A stretch of 25,288 nt of DNA, taken from assembly GCA_905214615.1 (NCBI GenBank), contig CAJMMX010000033.1, positions 1 through 25,288 of the forward strand, given 5' to 3'. Below, piece by piece: positions 5,683 through 14,348 of this stretch. The stretch comes from an uncultured bacterium (lineage in GTDB: Bacteria > Actinomycetota > Coriobacteriia > Coriobacteriales > Coriobacteriaceae). Under the pieces are notes generated by a model. That model saw only the letters and a program-made list of their open reading frames with translations. It was not told the DNA's origin and did no database searches. Numbering within the stretch: position 1 is the stretch's first letter; every line of letters starts with the position of its first letter. Made by a program: the position numbers and the translations under genes.

Positions 5683-8043
5683 CTAAACGCGGCGCTTAAG
5701 CTGGGCTCCACCCTCGCCGGGCATCAGGCGGCGCGCGTCGTAGACCGAGTCGACGCTGCTGATAGAGGCCAGCAGCGGATCCAGACCGCTCGCGTCCGAG
5801 ATCTCGACCATAAAGCGCAGGGTTGCAATACCCTCGCGGTTGGTCGACGTGGCGGCAGAAAGGATATTGCCGCCCGCATCGCCAATGGCAATAGTGACAT
5901 CCTTGAGCAGGCCCATGCGGTCCAAGCACTCGACCACGATCTCGACCTGGAAGAGGGTGTCGGCAGCGCCGTCCCACTCCACTTCGATCATGCGCTCGGG
6001 ATGCTCCATAAGACCCTTGACGTTGGGGCAGTTGGCGCGATGCACCGAGACGCCACGACCGCGCGTGATGAAGCCGACGATATCGTCGCCCGTCACGGGG
6101 TTGCAGCAATGCGCCAGACGGACCAGCAGACCGCTGTTGCTCTCGCCCTTGACGATAATGCCGTTGCTGGCGCTCTTGCCGCGCTTTTGCGGCTTGCGGT
6201 TGGAGCCACGGGCAGGCTGCTTCACGACCTCGGCGATAGCCTCGGCCTTGGTGAGCTGCTCCTCGGGCTTGGGGTCCAAAATCTGCTCGACCTTGTTACC
6301 CACGGCGCGCGGGGCAACCTTACCGGCGCCCACGGCGGCAAACAGGTCCTCGAGCTGCTTGAAGTTCAACTGCTCCGCCACGGCGTTGAGCGCACGCGTG
6401 GATCGCGGCGTAGAGATGCCATACCCGCGCTTGCGCAGGTCCTTGGCCAGTATATCGCGGCCGGCAGCAGCGTCATCGTCTTTGGTCGCGGCAGCGAAGT
6501 AACGGCGGATCTTTGACTTGGCGGAAGGCGTCTTAACGATCTTGAGCCAATCACGCGACGGCTTGGAACTCTTGTTGGTCAGGATTTCAACGCGATCGCC
6601 CGTCTTGATCTCGTGCGTGAGCGGGGCCACCGCACCGTTGATCTTGGCGCCGACGCAGTGGTTGCCGACCTCGGTGTGAACGGCGTAGGCAAAGTCGAGC
6701 GGCGTGGAGCCGGCACGAAGCGCCATGACCTCGCCCTTGGGCGTAAAGACGAAGATCTCTTGATCGAAGAGGTCGACCTTCAGCGAATGCAGGTATTCCT
6801 TGGCGTCGGTGATCTCATCAGACGCAGCCCAATCGAGCGAATGTTTGAGCCAGTTAATCTGGTCGTCCAGACGCTGGGCATCATTGGTCTTAGACGCAGA
6901 CGATCCACCCGACTTCTTATAGAGCCAGTGGGCGGCAATGCCGTACTCGGCCTGCTCATGCATCTCGTAGGTTCGAATCTGAATCTCGAGCGGGCGGGCC
7001 GTGGGGCCGATTACCGTCGTATGGAGCGACTGGTAGTTATTGACCTTGGGCATGGCGATATAGTCTTTAAAGCGACCGGGCATGGGGTGCCACAGCGTAT
7101 GTACCGCACCGAGTGTGGAGTAGCAATCGCGCACCGAATGCGTGATGACGCGCAGTGCCACCAGGTCGTAGATCTCGGAGAATTCCTTGCCCTTGCGCTT
7201 CATCTTTTGGTAGATGGACCAATAGTGCTTGGAACGGCCGTTGATCTGGAAGTCTTCCAGGCCAATGCGGTTGAGCTCGTCGGTGAGCGTCTTGATGGTC
7301 TCGGCCAGATAGCGCTCGCGAACCTCGCGCGACTCAGCCACCATGCGTGCGATGCGCTGGTAGGCATCGGGCTCAAGGTAGAAGAAGGACAGGTCCTCGA
7401 GCTCCCACTTAATAGAGCTCATGCCCAGACGGTCGGCCAGGGGCGCATACACGTCCATGGTCTCGCGGGCCTTAAACAGGCGACGGTCCTCACGCAGGGC
7501 CGCAAGGGTGCGCATGTTGTGCAGACGGTCGGCAAGTTTGACGATGATAACGCGAATGTCTTTGGACATGGCGAGGAACATCTTGCGCAGCGTAAGCGCC
7601 TGCTTCTCGTCCATGCTATCGACTTCGATGTTGGTGAGCTTGGTCACGCCATCGACGAGCTCGGCCACCGTATCGCCAAACAGGCCGGACACATCGGCAA
7701 GCGAGGTCTCGGTATCCTCGACGGTATCATGCAGCAGCGCGGCGCACACCACATCGCAGTCCATCTTGAGATCGGCCAAAATGATGGCCACCTCGACGGG
7801 ATGGTTGATGTACATCTCACCCGAGCGACGCTTTTGGTTGCAGTGCTTCTCGGCAGCAAAGCAATAGGCCTGCTCCACCTTAGAAAAGTCGTCCCCATTC
7901 ATATATTTGAGGCACAGGCGCTCCAGCTTGTCGTAGCTGTCCGCCATAATCTCGGGCGGCAGCTCATCGGCATGCTTATAGTGCTCCATCTCCGAGAACG
8001 GCTGGAGGGTGGAATCATGGGCGGTACGGGCTGCGGCATCCAT
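5683..8043 (-). CDS. rel: Bifunctional (p)ppGpp synthetase/hydrolase Rel
   Basis: Full-length long RSH protein of 786 residues that makes and degrades the starvation alarmone (p)ppGpp at the ribosome. Domains in order: HD hydrolase (about 75-180, with YINHP and HDTVED at 105-110, both intact), synthetase (about 266-375, with GRSKHYWSIYQKM, GRFKDYIAMPK, YQSLHTT, EIQIRT and QAEYGIAAHW), TGS (about 433-495, starting EIFVFTPKGEV), a Cys-rich conserved segment (LAHCCNPVTGDDI) and a C-terminal ACT domain. The RFKD motif rather than ExDD is the signature of bifunctional enzymes, which agrees with the intact HD motif. The ATG follows an AAGGGG Shine-Dalgarno. It starts 15 bp after the recJ-helicase stop, so the two are likely co-transcribed. 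Confidence 0.96.
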   Translation of the reverse strand: MDAAARTAHDSTLQPFSEMEHYKHADELPPEIMADSYDKLERLCLKYMNGDDFSKVEQAYCFAAEKHCNQKRRSGEMYINHPVEVAIILADLKMDCDVVCAALLHDTVEDTETSLADVSGLFGDTVAELVDGVTKLTNIEVDSMDEKQALTLRKMFLAMSKDIRVIIVKLADRLHNMRTLAALREDRRLFKARETMDVYAPLADRLGMSSIKWELEDLSFFYLEPDAYQRIARMVAESREVRERYLAETIKTLTDELNRIGLEDFQINGRSKHYWSIYQKMKRKGKEFSEIYDLVALRVITHSVRDCYSTLGAVHTLWHPMPGRFKDYIAMPKVNNYQSLHTTVIGPTARPLEIQIRTYEMHEQAEYGIAAHWLYKKSGGSSASKTNDAQRLDDQINWLKHSLDWAASDEITDAKEYLHSLKVDLFDQEIFVFTPKGEVMALRAGSTPLDFAYAVHTEVGNHCVGAKINGAVAPLTHEIKTGDRVEILTNKSSKPSRDWLKIVKTPSAKSKIRRYFAAATKDDDAAAGRDILAKDLRKRGYGISTPRSTRALNAVAEQLNFKQLEDLFAAVGAGKVAPRAVGNKVEQILDPKPEEQLTKAEAIAEVVKQPARGSNRKPQKRGKSASNGIIVKGESNSGLLVRLAHCCNPVTGDDIVGFITRGRGVSVHRANCPNVKGLMEHPERMIEVEWDGAADTLFQVEIVVECLDRMGLLKDVTIAIGDAGGNILSAATSTNREGIATLRFMVEISDASGLDPLLASISSVDSVYDARRLMPGEGGAQLKRRV

Positions 8044-8058
8044 CGAGGTCCCCTTCCC

Positions 8059-11000
8059 CTAGGCCCGCGGTACGATCGGGCGGTTAACTTTGGCTAGCAT
8101 ATCAGAAGCGCACGAATCGAGCGCCCAACTCCGGAAAGCCGAGAACTCCATGCGCGAACGCAAGCCCTCCAAATAGCGAATTGACCTGCTCAATTGCACA
8201 CGGCCGGGGTTTTCGGCCATCGCGATGCGACGGGTGTCGTCAAACCCCGAGACGCAACAGAAACCAAGCTCTTCGAAGATTCCCAGGCCACTTTCCACCG
8301 AGCGCTCGTCGACCGGCGTGCGAGCATCGATGGCAAGGCACATCTGCGCGATGTCGATATCGCTCGCGCTAAAGGAATCGTCCCCGGTCTTGCCGCGGTT
8401 GGAGCGCCACATGGTTTGCAGCGCGCGATAGAGCGTGACGAGCTCGTCGCGCTCGGGCGCATAGCAGTCGAGTAGGCGCTCGTTAATGCGGGCGTCGCGC
8501 GACGAATAGAGCAGGTGAATCACGGCGGGCCGTCCATCGCGACCGGCGCGGCCACTCATCTGGTTAAACTCAATCGCACCAAACGGCATGTGATAGAGCA
8601 CGACATGGCGAATATCGGGAAGGTTGACGCCCTCGCCAAAGGCAGAGGTCGAGACGATGCAGCTGAGGCTTCCGTCACGAAACGCCTCCTCTACGCGATG
8701 GCGGTCGGTGCGTGTAAGGCCCGCGTTGTAAAAGGCGATATGCGACGCGTAGTCGGGAACGCGTTTGCGTAGCGTCTTGGCAAGCGCCACGGACTGATCA
8801 CGCGAGTTGACGTAGATGACGGTCTTCTCCCCCGTCGCCACGATTGACACCAGGCGGTTTTCGCGGCTCGCAAGATCTCGGTCGTCCTCGAGCTGCAAGT
8901 TCTCGCGCACCGTCTCGTCGACCACCGTACGGGTAATCGGTAGCACGCGGGCGAGCTCGGCCACAACCGGAGCCGTTGCGGTGGCAGTCGTGGCCAGAAC
9001 GACCGGGTCGCCCAGAGCCTTGAGGATATCGGGCATGTCGAGATAGGCGCTGCGGTCGCCGCCCTTGGCAAGACCGGCATGATGCGCCTCGTCAATAACG
9101 ACAAATCCGATACGCCCCGAGCGCGCAAAGCGGTCGCGGTGAATGGACAGGAACTCGGGCGTCGTGAGCACGATGCCGGTGCGGCCCGAAGCCAGGCCGG
9201 CAAACACGTCATCGCGCGCTGCTTCCACGGTCTCGCCGGTCAACACGCCCACGCCAATCCCAAGCGCAGCCATCGTCGATGAGAGGTGATAGGCCTGGTC
9301 GGCAACGAGCGCACGCAGCGGATAGACAAAGATGCTCGCACGCCCACGAAGGACCGCCTCGCGCGCGGCGTGCACATGGAAGATAAGAGACTTGCCGCGC
9401 CCCGTTCCCATAACGGCCAGAACACTTTGGTGATCGGCCAGGGCATCGAGTGCCTCGACCTGCGCGCGATGTGGCTGGTTCGAGCCGATAAAGCTATGGA
9501 TAAGCGAGCGCGTGAGCTCGGTATAAGAAAGCTGGGCGAGCGTCTCGCGTTTACGCAACTCCAGGCGCAGGCCAGAATCCGCCGGTTGTACGCCGCGGCG
9601 AAGCTCACATGCCGGATCGTCGATATTGGGCGCCGCGGTATCGCGCACCAAGACATCCTTGATCATGAGCTTGGGCTTTACGCGACCTTGCCAATGCTCG
9701 GCCACGGCCTCGAACACCAAGTCGACGGCGCTATCGCAATTGATGAGCTTATCGATCTGCGGCACGCGGAACATAATGGCCGGCACACTCGCGGCGCCAT
9801 CGGTCGCCACGAAGCGCATGTGCTCGCCGGTTTTGCCCACCACGGCGCGATCGCACATTGTCACGCCCTCGGCCGCCAACAGCGGCACCTTGTTGCCCTG
9901 GCCAAACGGCTCAAGACGGGAGATCTGCTCGATGGTCTCGATATTCAGCTCGGAGAGGTCGACGGTGGCGGCAACCTCGTCGGTGTCCTCAAAGTCCTCG
10001 GCGGGAAGCTCGGACAGCACGGCGGAAAGGCGACGACGGAACTCGTCGAGCTTGGACGCCTCGATGGTCACGCCCACCGCACCCGCATGCCCGCCGCGAC
10101 GAATCAGCAGATCCGAGCAGCGCTCGACAGCGTCGAACAGGTTGACCTTGCCCACCGAGCGACCCGAACCGCGAGCGATACTGTCTTCGATCGAAAACAG
10201 CAGCGCCGGCACGTGATAACGGTTGGTCAGGCGGCTCGCTACGATACCCTTAACGCCCTCGTGCCAGCCCTCACCACCCACGACGATTGCGCGACCGCCA
10301 TCATAGGTCTCCTCGACCTTTGCCATGGCATCGCGTGTGAGCTCCGCCTCGATCTCGCGACGCTGACGGTTGATCTCCTCGAGCTCGGCCGCAAGCGCGC
10401 TTGCCTCGATAGGATCGCGGGCAAGCAGCAGGTCGAGCGCCAGCTTGGGATCGGCCATGCGGCCGGCGGCGTTCAAGCGGGGAATGAGCGAAAACGACAG
10501 GCCATCGGCCGTAATGCTAGAGAGGTCGGCCTTGGCAAGTGCGGCAAGCGCGATATAGCCGGGGCGGGTGGTCACGCGCATCTGCTGGATGCCCTCGGCG
10601 ACCAGCGCGCGGTTCTCGGGCGTGAGCGGCATCATGTCGGACACGGTGCCAAGCGCCGCAACCTCGATCAGCGAACGCCAATACGACGGCTTGCCCAGAC
10701 GCTCGCCCAGAACCTGTACCAGTTTGAGCGCCACACCGGCACCGGCAAGCTCGCGCGAGGGGCCCTCGTCCTCGAGCTTGGGGTCGGTCAGGGGCACGCC
10801 CTGCGGCACCTGGTCGGAGGGCTCGTGATGGTCCGTGACCACCAAATCGATCCCCAGGCTCTCCAGATAGGAGACTTCTTCCTTGGCAGCAATACCGTTA
10901 TCGACGGTCACGATCAGGTTGGGTTGGGCGAGCCCGTTGACGCGGTCGAGCGCCGCGCGCGAAAGACCGTAGCCCTCGTCAAAGCGATGTGGAATAAACG

Positions 11001-11346
11001 GCGTGACATCGGCACCAAACGTGTGCAGTGCCTCGGTCAACAGGCAGGTCGACGTAATACCGTCAACGTCAAAATCGCCAAAGACCGCGATGTGCTCGTG
11101 GTTGCGAATAGCGCGCTCGACACGGTCCGCAACGACCGACATGCCCGGGATAATGAGTGGGTCCGCCCAGTCGCGATCGAGCGAAGGCGTCAAAAACAGC
11201 TGACCTTCCTCGATGGATGTAATGCCGTTCGCAACCATAATGCGCGCCACCAGCCCGGGTATGCCCAGGCCAGCCGAAAGCTCCTTTTCGAGCTCGGGGT
11301 TTTGCTGAGCGACCGCCCAGCGATGCGTCGTCTTAAGCGATGACAT
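8059..11346 (-). CDS. recJ: RecJ exonuclease fused to RecQ-like DEAH helicase
   Basis: A 1095-residue fusion. The N-terminal ~570 residues are RecJ, the 5'-3' single-strand DNA exonuclease: DHH motifs GDFDVDG (about 90-96), TVDNG (147-151) and TDHHEP (171-176), then NAAGRM, and the DHHA1 motif GGHAGAVG (417-424), followed by an OB-like segment. The C-terminal half is a superfamily 2 helicase of RecQ type: Walker A GTGRGKS (647-653), VIDEAHH (about 750-756), ATTATAT (785-791), STSAFGEGVNLP and QMSGRAGRDG (928-937). The RecQ zinc cluster is not evident in the C-terminal ~140 residues. Most RecJ proteins are 550-800 residues with no helicase. The frame opens at a GTG at 11391, but the ATG at 11346 has GGGGGTGG six bases before it and begins family homology; I prefer it. 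Together the parts could unwind and resect DNA ends. Confidence 0.92.
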   Translation of the reverse strand: MSSLKTTHRWAVAQQNPELEKELSAGLGIPGLVARIMVANGITSIEEGQLFLTPSLDRDWADPLIIPGMSVVADRVERAIRNHEHIAVFGDFDVDGITSTCLLTEALHTFGADVTPFIPHRFDEGYGLSRAALDRVNGLAQPNLIVTVDNGIAAKEEVSYLESLGIDLVVTDHHEPSDQVPQGVPLTDPKLEDEGPSRELAGAGVALKLVQVLGERLGKPSYWRSLIEVAALGTVSDMMPLTPENRALVAEGIQQMRVTTRPGYIALAALAKADLSSITADGLSFSLIPRLNAAGRMADPKLALDLLLARDPIEASALAAELEEINRQRREIEAELTRDAMAKVEETYDGGRAIVVGGEGWHEGVKGIVASRLTNRYHVPALLFSIEDSIARGSGRSVGKVNLFDAVERCSDLLIRRGGHAGAVGVTIEASKLDEFRRRLSAVLSELPAEDFEDTDEVAATVDLSELNIETIEQISRLEPFGQGNKVPLLAAEGVTMCDRAVVGKTGEHMRFVATDGAASVPAIMFRVPQIDKLINCDSAVDLVFEAVAEHWQGRVKPKLMIKDVLVRDTAAPNIDDPACELRRGVQPADSGLRLELRKRETLAQLSYTELTRSLIHSFIGSNQPHRAQVEALDALADHQSVLAVMGTGRGKSLIFHVHAAREAVLRGRASIFVYPLRALVADQAYHLSSTMAALGIGVGVLTGETVEAARDDVFAGLASGRTGIVLTTPEFLSIHRDRFARSGRIGFVVIDEAHHAGLAKGGDRSAYLDMPDILKALGDPVVLATTATATAPVVAELARVLPITRTVVDETVRENLQLEDDRDLASRENRLVSIVATGEKTVIYVNSRDQSVALAKTLRKRVPDYASHIAFYNAGLTRTDRHRVEEAFRDGSLSCIVSTSAFGEGVNLPDIRHVVLYHMPFGAIEFNQMSGRAGRDGRPAVIHLLYSSRDARINERLLDCYAPERDELVTLYRALQTMWRSNRGKTGDDSFSASDIDIAQMCLAIDARTPVDERSVESGLGIFEELGFCCVSGFDDTRRIAMAENPGRVQLSRSIRYLEGLRSRMEFSAFRSWALDSCASDMLAKVNRPIVPRA

Positions 11347-11454
11347 AGGCGCCCACCCCCGATAGGGGCAGGTCGCCGCGATACCTCTCACGGTTCATAG
11401 CGATGAGTCCTCTGTGTATGCCCGCTTCGGCAGGCAGATCTGTTGAACGGATTT

Positions 11455-11460
11455 ATTATA
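11455..11460 (-). promoter_or_regulatory. -10 element for the recJ-rel unit
   Basis: A perfect minus-strand TATAAT lies about 110 bp before the recJ start codon. No good -35 is found at 16-18 bp spacing (GATTGG is the nearest). Confidence 0.5.
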
Positions 11461-11525
11461 CCGTGCAGCGCGGACGCCAATCGCCGCAGCACGCCGCGGT
11501 TTCGGTAAACGATGCCGGTAATCGC

Positions 11526-11540
11526 CTCGAAATATTCGAG
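11526..11540. promoter_or_regulatory. Perfect palindrome in the recJ / transporter intergenic region
   Basis: CTCGAA-ATA-TTCGAG, six-base arms with a three-base centre, lies between the divergent recJ and BASS transporter genes. It suits a dimeric regulator. A nearby GACGC/GCGTC pair (11549-11572) is weaker. No regulator can be named. The rest of the 276-bp gap holds the recJ -10 and no clear plus-strand promoter. Confidence 0.35.
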
Positions 11541-11622
11541 CGTTTCTGACGCACGGACGCATGCGAGCGTCTAGCATATCCATTCAAAACGGATTCACGA
11601 GCAAAGGGAGTCACAAGCGCAT

Positions 11623-12621
11623 ATGAAGCAATGGGTTGGACTGGGAAAGTTCCTCGCGGGGCATATGCAGGTCATCGTTCCGATTTGCGTAACGCTCGGT
11701 GTGCTCTTTCCCCAGCAGATCGGCGTACTTAAGCTCATCGTTCCCACCTTGTTTGCCTTCATGACGTTTCAGGGTGCGCTCAGCAACACCTTTCACCAGG
11801 TGGCTGAGGTGTTCCGCCGTCCCCTGCACCTGATTTTGGCGCTGCTGGTCTCGGCGGTGTTTATTCCCATAGCAGCCTATGCCATGGGCTCGCTGTTCTT
11901 TGGTTCCAACCCCAACCTTGTCTGCGGCATCGTGCTCGAGTACAGCGTACCCGTGGCAGTCACTGCCTTTATGTGGATTAGCATGTTCGGCGGCAACGGC
12001 CCGCTCGCGCTCACCATCATCCTGACATCCTCGGTCATCTCACCTGTGACGATTCCTCTTACGCTCAAGCTCCTGCTGGGCGCCAGCGTCTCGATCGATG
12101 TGCGGAGCATGATGCAGGACATGGCCTTTATGATCGCCATCCCCGCCGTGCTCGGCATCGTGATCAACGAGCTCACGCGCGGATGGGGACACGAGGAACT
12201 CTCCCCCGCGCTTTCGCCCGCCTGCAAGTTCATGATGATGGGTGTCATCGCGTCCAACTCCACCGCCATGAGCGAGTACGTGCTGCACATGAATGTTGAG
12301 CGCTTGGAAGTCGCCCTCTTTATTTTGGTGTTCGCCATCAGCGGCTTTGTCGTCGGTTTTCTGGTCGCCCGCGCGCTGCATCTGCCGTATAGCGAGACGA
12401 CCACCATGTGCTTTACCTGCGGCATGCGTAACATCTCTTCGGGCGCCGTCATCGCCACACAGTATTTTCCCGGCGAGGTCGTGTTCCCCGTCATGTGCGG
12501 CACGCTGTTTCAGCAGGTGCTGGCCTCGATTATCGGGCATCTCTTTGAGCGCCTAACCGGCGAAGAGCGCGCCAAACAGCGCAAGCGGGTCAAGGCCGGG
12601 CGCGACGCGATGGCACGCTAG
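11623..12621 (+). CDS. BASS (bile acid:sodium symporter) family transporter
   Basis: A 332-residue integral membrane protein with about nine or ten hydrophobic segments. The family signature near the C-terminus, TCGMRNISSGAVIATQYFP, matches bacterial BASS/SBF proteins (TCDB 2.A.28), as does the polar break CGIVLEYSVPVAVTAFM in the middle. Family members carry organic anions with sodium; bacterial members are known or proposed for bile acids, pantothenate, pyruvate-like acids and others, so the family name does not establish bile-acid transport. An AAAGGGAG lies 12 bases before the ATG, a rather long spacing. The C-terminus ends in a basic tail (RAKQRKRVKAG), which suggests a cytoplasmic end. 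It is a single gene facing the DUF4931 gene; I see no clear terminator in the 30-bp convergent gap. Confidence 0.85.
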   Translation: MKQWVGLGKFLAGHMQVIVPICVTLGVLFPQQIGVLKLIVPTLFAFMTFQGALSNTFHQVAEVFRRPLHLILALLVSAVFIPIAAYAMGSLFFGSNPNLVCGIVLEYSVPVAVTAFMWISMFGGNGPLALTIILTSSVISPVTIPLTLKLLLGASVSIDVRSMMQDMAFMIAIPAVLGIVINELTRGWGHEELSPALSPACKFMMMGVIASNSTAMSEYVLHMNVERLEVALFILVFAISGFVVGFLVARALHLPYSETTTMCFTCGMRNISSGAVIATQYFPGEVVFPVMCGTLFQQVLASIIGHLFERLTGEERAKQRKRVKAGRDAMAR

Positions 12622-12651
12622 ACTGTCCGCATTGCGCGGGCGTTAGCCTTG

Positions 12652-13449
12652 CTATACGAGCGTTTCCAGATGCGCGCGTAGGCGCTCAGCATCGATATCG
12701 AGCGTGGTCTCGGCATTGACCTGGGCCAGACGATAGCCCACAAAGTAGGGCGAAACCACCCAACGCGGCAGCGCCTTGGCAATAGTCCGGCCGTCCATGT
12801 GGTAGAAGAACAAGTTGTACGACTCTGCGCGACCACCGTGGTGCCCGTTTAGGATATAGCGCAGAGCTACCTGGATCGCATCGGCAAAGAGATCCGCCTC
12901 GGCTTGGTCTCGTGCGTCATCGCTGGCGGCGATTCCCTGCGGGGCTGAAACGTTGATCTCAAAGAACCCCATGATCGGTTCGGTTGAGATGTTGACCGCG
13001 ATTCTCCCCTGTTGCCAGACATTGATGCCTTCGAAATTGGCAGAAGTCAGCGAAGTGTAGCCGTCTTCCTGCTCCAAACCCACAATCTGCATGTGCGGAT
13101 GAACGAGACTACCGCCCGAAAGTGGGCCCTTGTTCTTGTACATGAGAACGCTGCGATACTGTCGGGAGTCAATCATCCGCTGCCAGCAATCCAGAGCAAA
13201 CCGCATAACATGATGTAGCTCGTCCGGTGCATAGGTCACCAGGTCGGCATCGTGATCGGCCGACTCGATCAGCACGGTTTGACGGGTGGCGCGCAGGGTC
13301 TTGAACTTATTCTCGAGCCAGATGCAGTCACCGTCGCGCCGGATGATATTGGCGAGTTCCTCGGTATCGCAAAAGGGGCACGCGGTGCCGGGACGACGGT
13401 TGTCGTCGGGCTTACCGTTCGCCTGCTGAACATCGAATACCAGCGCCAC
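12652..13449 (-). CDS. DUF4931 protein, GalT/HIT-like
   Basis: A 265-residue protein of the DUF4931 family, distantly related to galactose-1-phosphate uridylyltransferase and HIT proteins. A zinc-type CPFC (24-27) opens the fold, and GGSLVHPHMQIVG (112-124) carries HPHMQ, equivalent to the HPHGQ active-site motif of GalT, in which the second His is the nucleotidylated residue. This suggests nucleotidyl transfer or phosphoramidate-type hydrolysis; the substrate is unknown. The start is GTG at 13449, three bases after the upstream stop codon, with GGAGG overlapping the end of cutC, so the two are translationally coupled. No signal peptide. Confidence 0.8.
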   Translation of the reverse strand: MALVFDVQQANGKPDDNRRPGTACPFCDTEELANIIRRDGDCIWLENKFKTLRATRQTVLIESADHDADLVTYAPDELHHVMRFALDCWQRMIDSRQYRSVLMYKNKGPLSGGSLVHPHMQIVGLEQEDGYTSLTSANFEGINVWQQGRIAVNISTEPIMGFFEINVSAPQGIAASDDARDQAEADLFADAIQVALRYILNGHHGGRAESYNLFFYHMDGRTIAKALPRWVVSPYFVGYRLAQVNAETTLDIDAERLRAHLETLV

Positions 13450-13452
13450 GGG

Positions 13453-14130
13453 CTATACCTCCAGCGGCACGATCTTGGTGCCATGGAGCTCGGAGACGCC
13501 CAGTGCCGCCGCCGCGGTATCGCGGTTGGCCATGGAAATGCCGCCACCGGGAAGGATGGTCAGGCGGTCGCCCGCGTACTCGATCAAGCGGACCAGGTTT
13601 TCGAAGTTGCCCTCGATCGGCGTACCGGCAGCGCCACCGTGCGTCAGAATGCGCGTGACGCCGCAGTCGGCGAGCGTGTCAATGGCGTCCAGCTGAGCCT
13701 CGGGCGAGAGCTGGTCAAAGGCCATGTGGAAAGTGATGTCGATAGGATCGCGCTTGCACTCCTCGGTCGCGCAGCCCGCAGCCATCACGAGGGCGCCAAG
13801 GGTGAGCTCGTCGAGCGCCCAGCCGCCGGCACAGGGCTTGCAGCAGCCAAAGACCAGGCCGTCAACGCCGGCGCTCACGGCAAGACCCAAGTCCATCTCC
13901 ATCATGCGCAGCTCGTCCTGGTTGTAGTGAAAGTCACCGCCACGCGGGCGAATCATGCACATCACTCGCGCGTCATGCTCGTGAGCATAGCTGACCGTAG
14001 TGCTGATAACGCCGGCCGAGGGCGTGGTACCACCGACGGCAAGGTTGTCGCACAACTCGATGCGCTTAGCACCGGCATCGATAGCCGCCGGCACACGCTC
14101 AAAGCTCTCGGCACAAAACTCGTACAGCAT
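13453..14130 (-). CDS. cutC: CutC family protein
   Basis: A 225-residue TIM-barrel protein of the CutC family. Motifs: FCAESF at the start, RIELCDNLAVGGTTPS (23-38), MIRPRGGDFHY (59-69), GVDGLVFG, and ILTHGGAAGTPIEG near the phosphate-binding end. CutC was named for copper tolerance in E. coli, but that role is disputed, and barrel chemistry on a small sugar or nucleotide is equally plausible. The longest frame starts at 14169; the ATG at 14130 begins family homology and has a GGGGG run six bases upstream. The coupled DUF4931 (GalT-like) gene hints at shared sugar-phosphate or nucleotide metabolism rather than copper handling. An extended -10 candidate lies upstream at 14180-14188. Confidence 0.88.
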   Translation of the reverse strand: MLYEFCAESFERVPAAIDAGAKRIELCDNLAVGGTTPSAGVISTTVSYAHEHDARVMCMIRPRGGDFHYNQDELRMMEMDLGLAVSAGVDGLVFGCCKPCAGGWALDELTLGALVMAAGCATEECKRDPIDITFHMAFDQLSPEAQLDAIDTLADCGVTRILTHGGAAGTPIEGNFENLVRLIEYAGDRLTILPGGGISMANRDTAAAALGVSELHGTKIVPLEV

Positions 14131-14179
14131 AGATAGCCCCCAGGAGACATTTCGATTTCCACACGGCATTGTCGCACGT

Positions 14180-14188
14180 TAAATAGCA
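14180..14188 (-). promoter_or_regulatory. Extended -10 candidate for cutC-DUF4931
   Basis: Minus-strand TGCTATTTA, 50 bp before the cutC ATG. TTGTTC lies 15 bp upstream as a short-spaced -35 candidate. The same TGn-(-10) style is seen for infC and fba. Confidence 0.35.
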
Positions 14189-14214
14189 ACCCGCACGATG
14201 GAACAAAACCTTGA

Positions 14215-14322
14215 CAAGGAGTGTCCCAAAGTGCCGGCACATAAGGAACGTCCCCAGGTGCCACCTTGAGCGATGGGTACTCATTTAAGTACGTCCCCAA
14301 TGAGTACCCGCAGGGGACAGAC
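14215..14322. repeat. REP-like hairpin cluster (GTCCC-core units)
   Basis: Three neighbouring units share a GTCCC-A core: AGTGTCCCAAAGTGCC (14220-14235), AACGTCCCCAGGTGCC (14248-14263) and ACGTCCCCAATGAGTACC (14291-14308). The third is the loop and arm of a perfect 11-bp inverted repeat, GGGTACTCATT (14275-14285) with AATGAGTACCC (14299-14309). The first runs into a 10-bp palindrome GTGCCGGCAC (14231-14240), the second into GGTGCCACC. GGGGACGTnCTT-type units are, in my memory, typical of REP-like sequences mobilised by IS200-like (RAYT) transposases in Coriobacteriia. No transposase is nearby. Confidence 0.5.
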
Positions 14323-14348
14323 AGACCGGACTCCCTATAGGACAACTG

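Noticed and set aside
6613..8097. A 494-codon plus-strand open frame opposite rel
   Set aside because: Shadow of the rel coding sequence; no motif.
9286..11343. A 685-codon plus-strand open frame
   Set aside because: Antisense to the RecJ-helicase fusion, with no recognisable motif and the typical mirrored composition.
11623..12621. Dedicated bile-acid uptake system with the BaiA-like gene
   Set aside because: The BASS gene and the SDR gene are 11.6 kb apart in separate units; family names alone do not link them.
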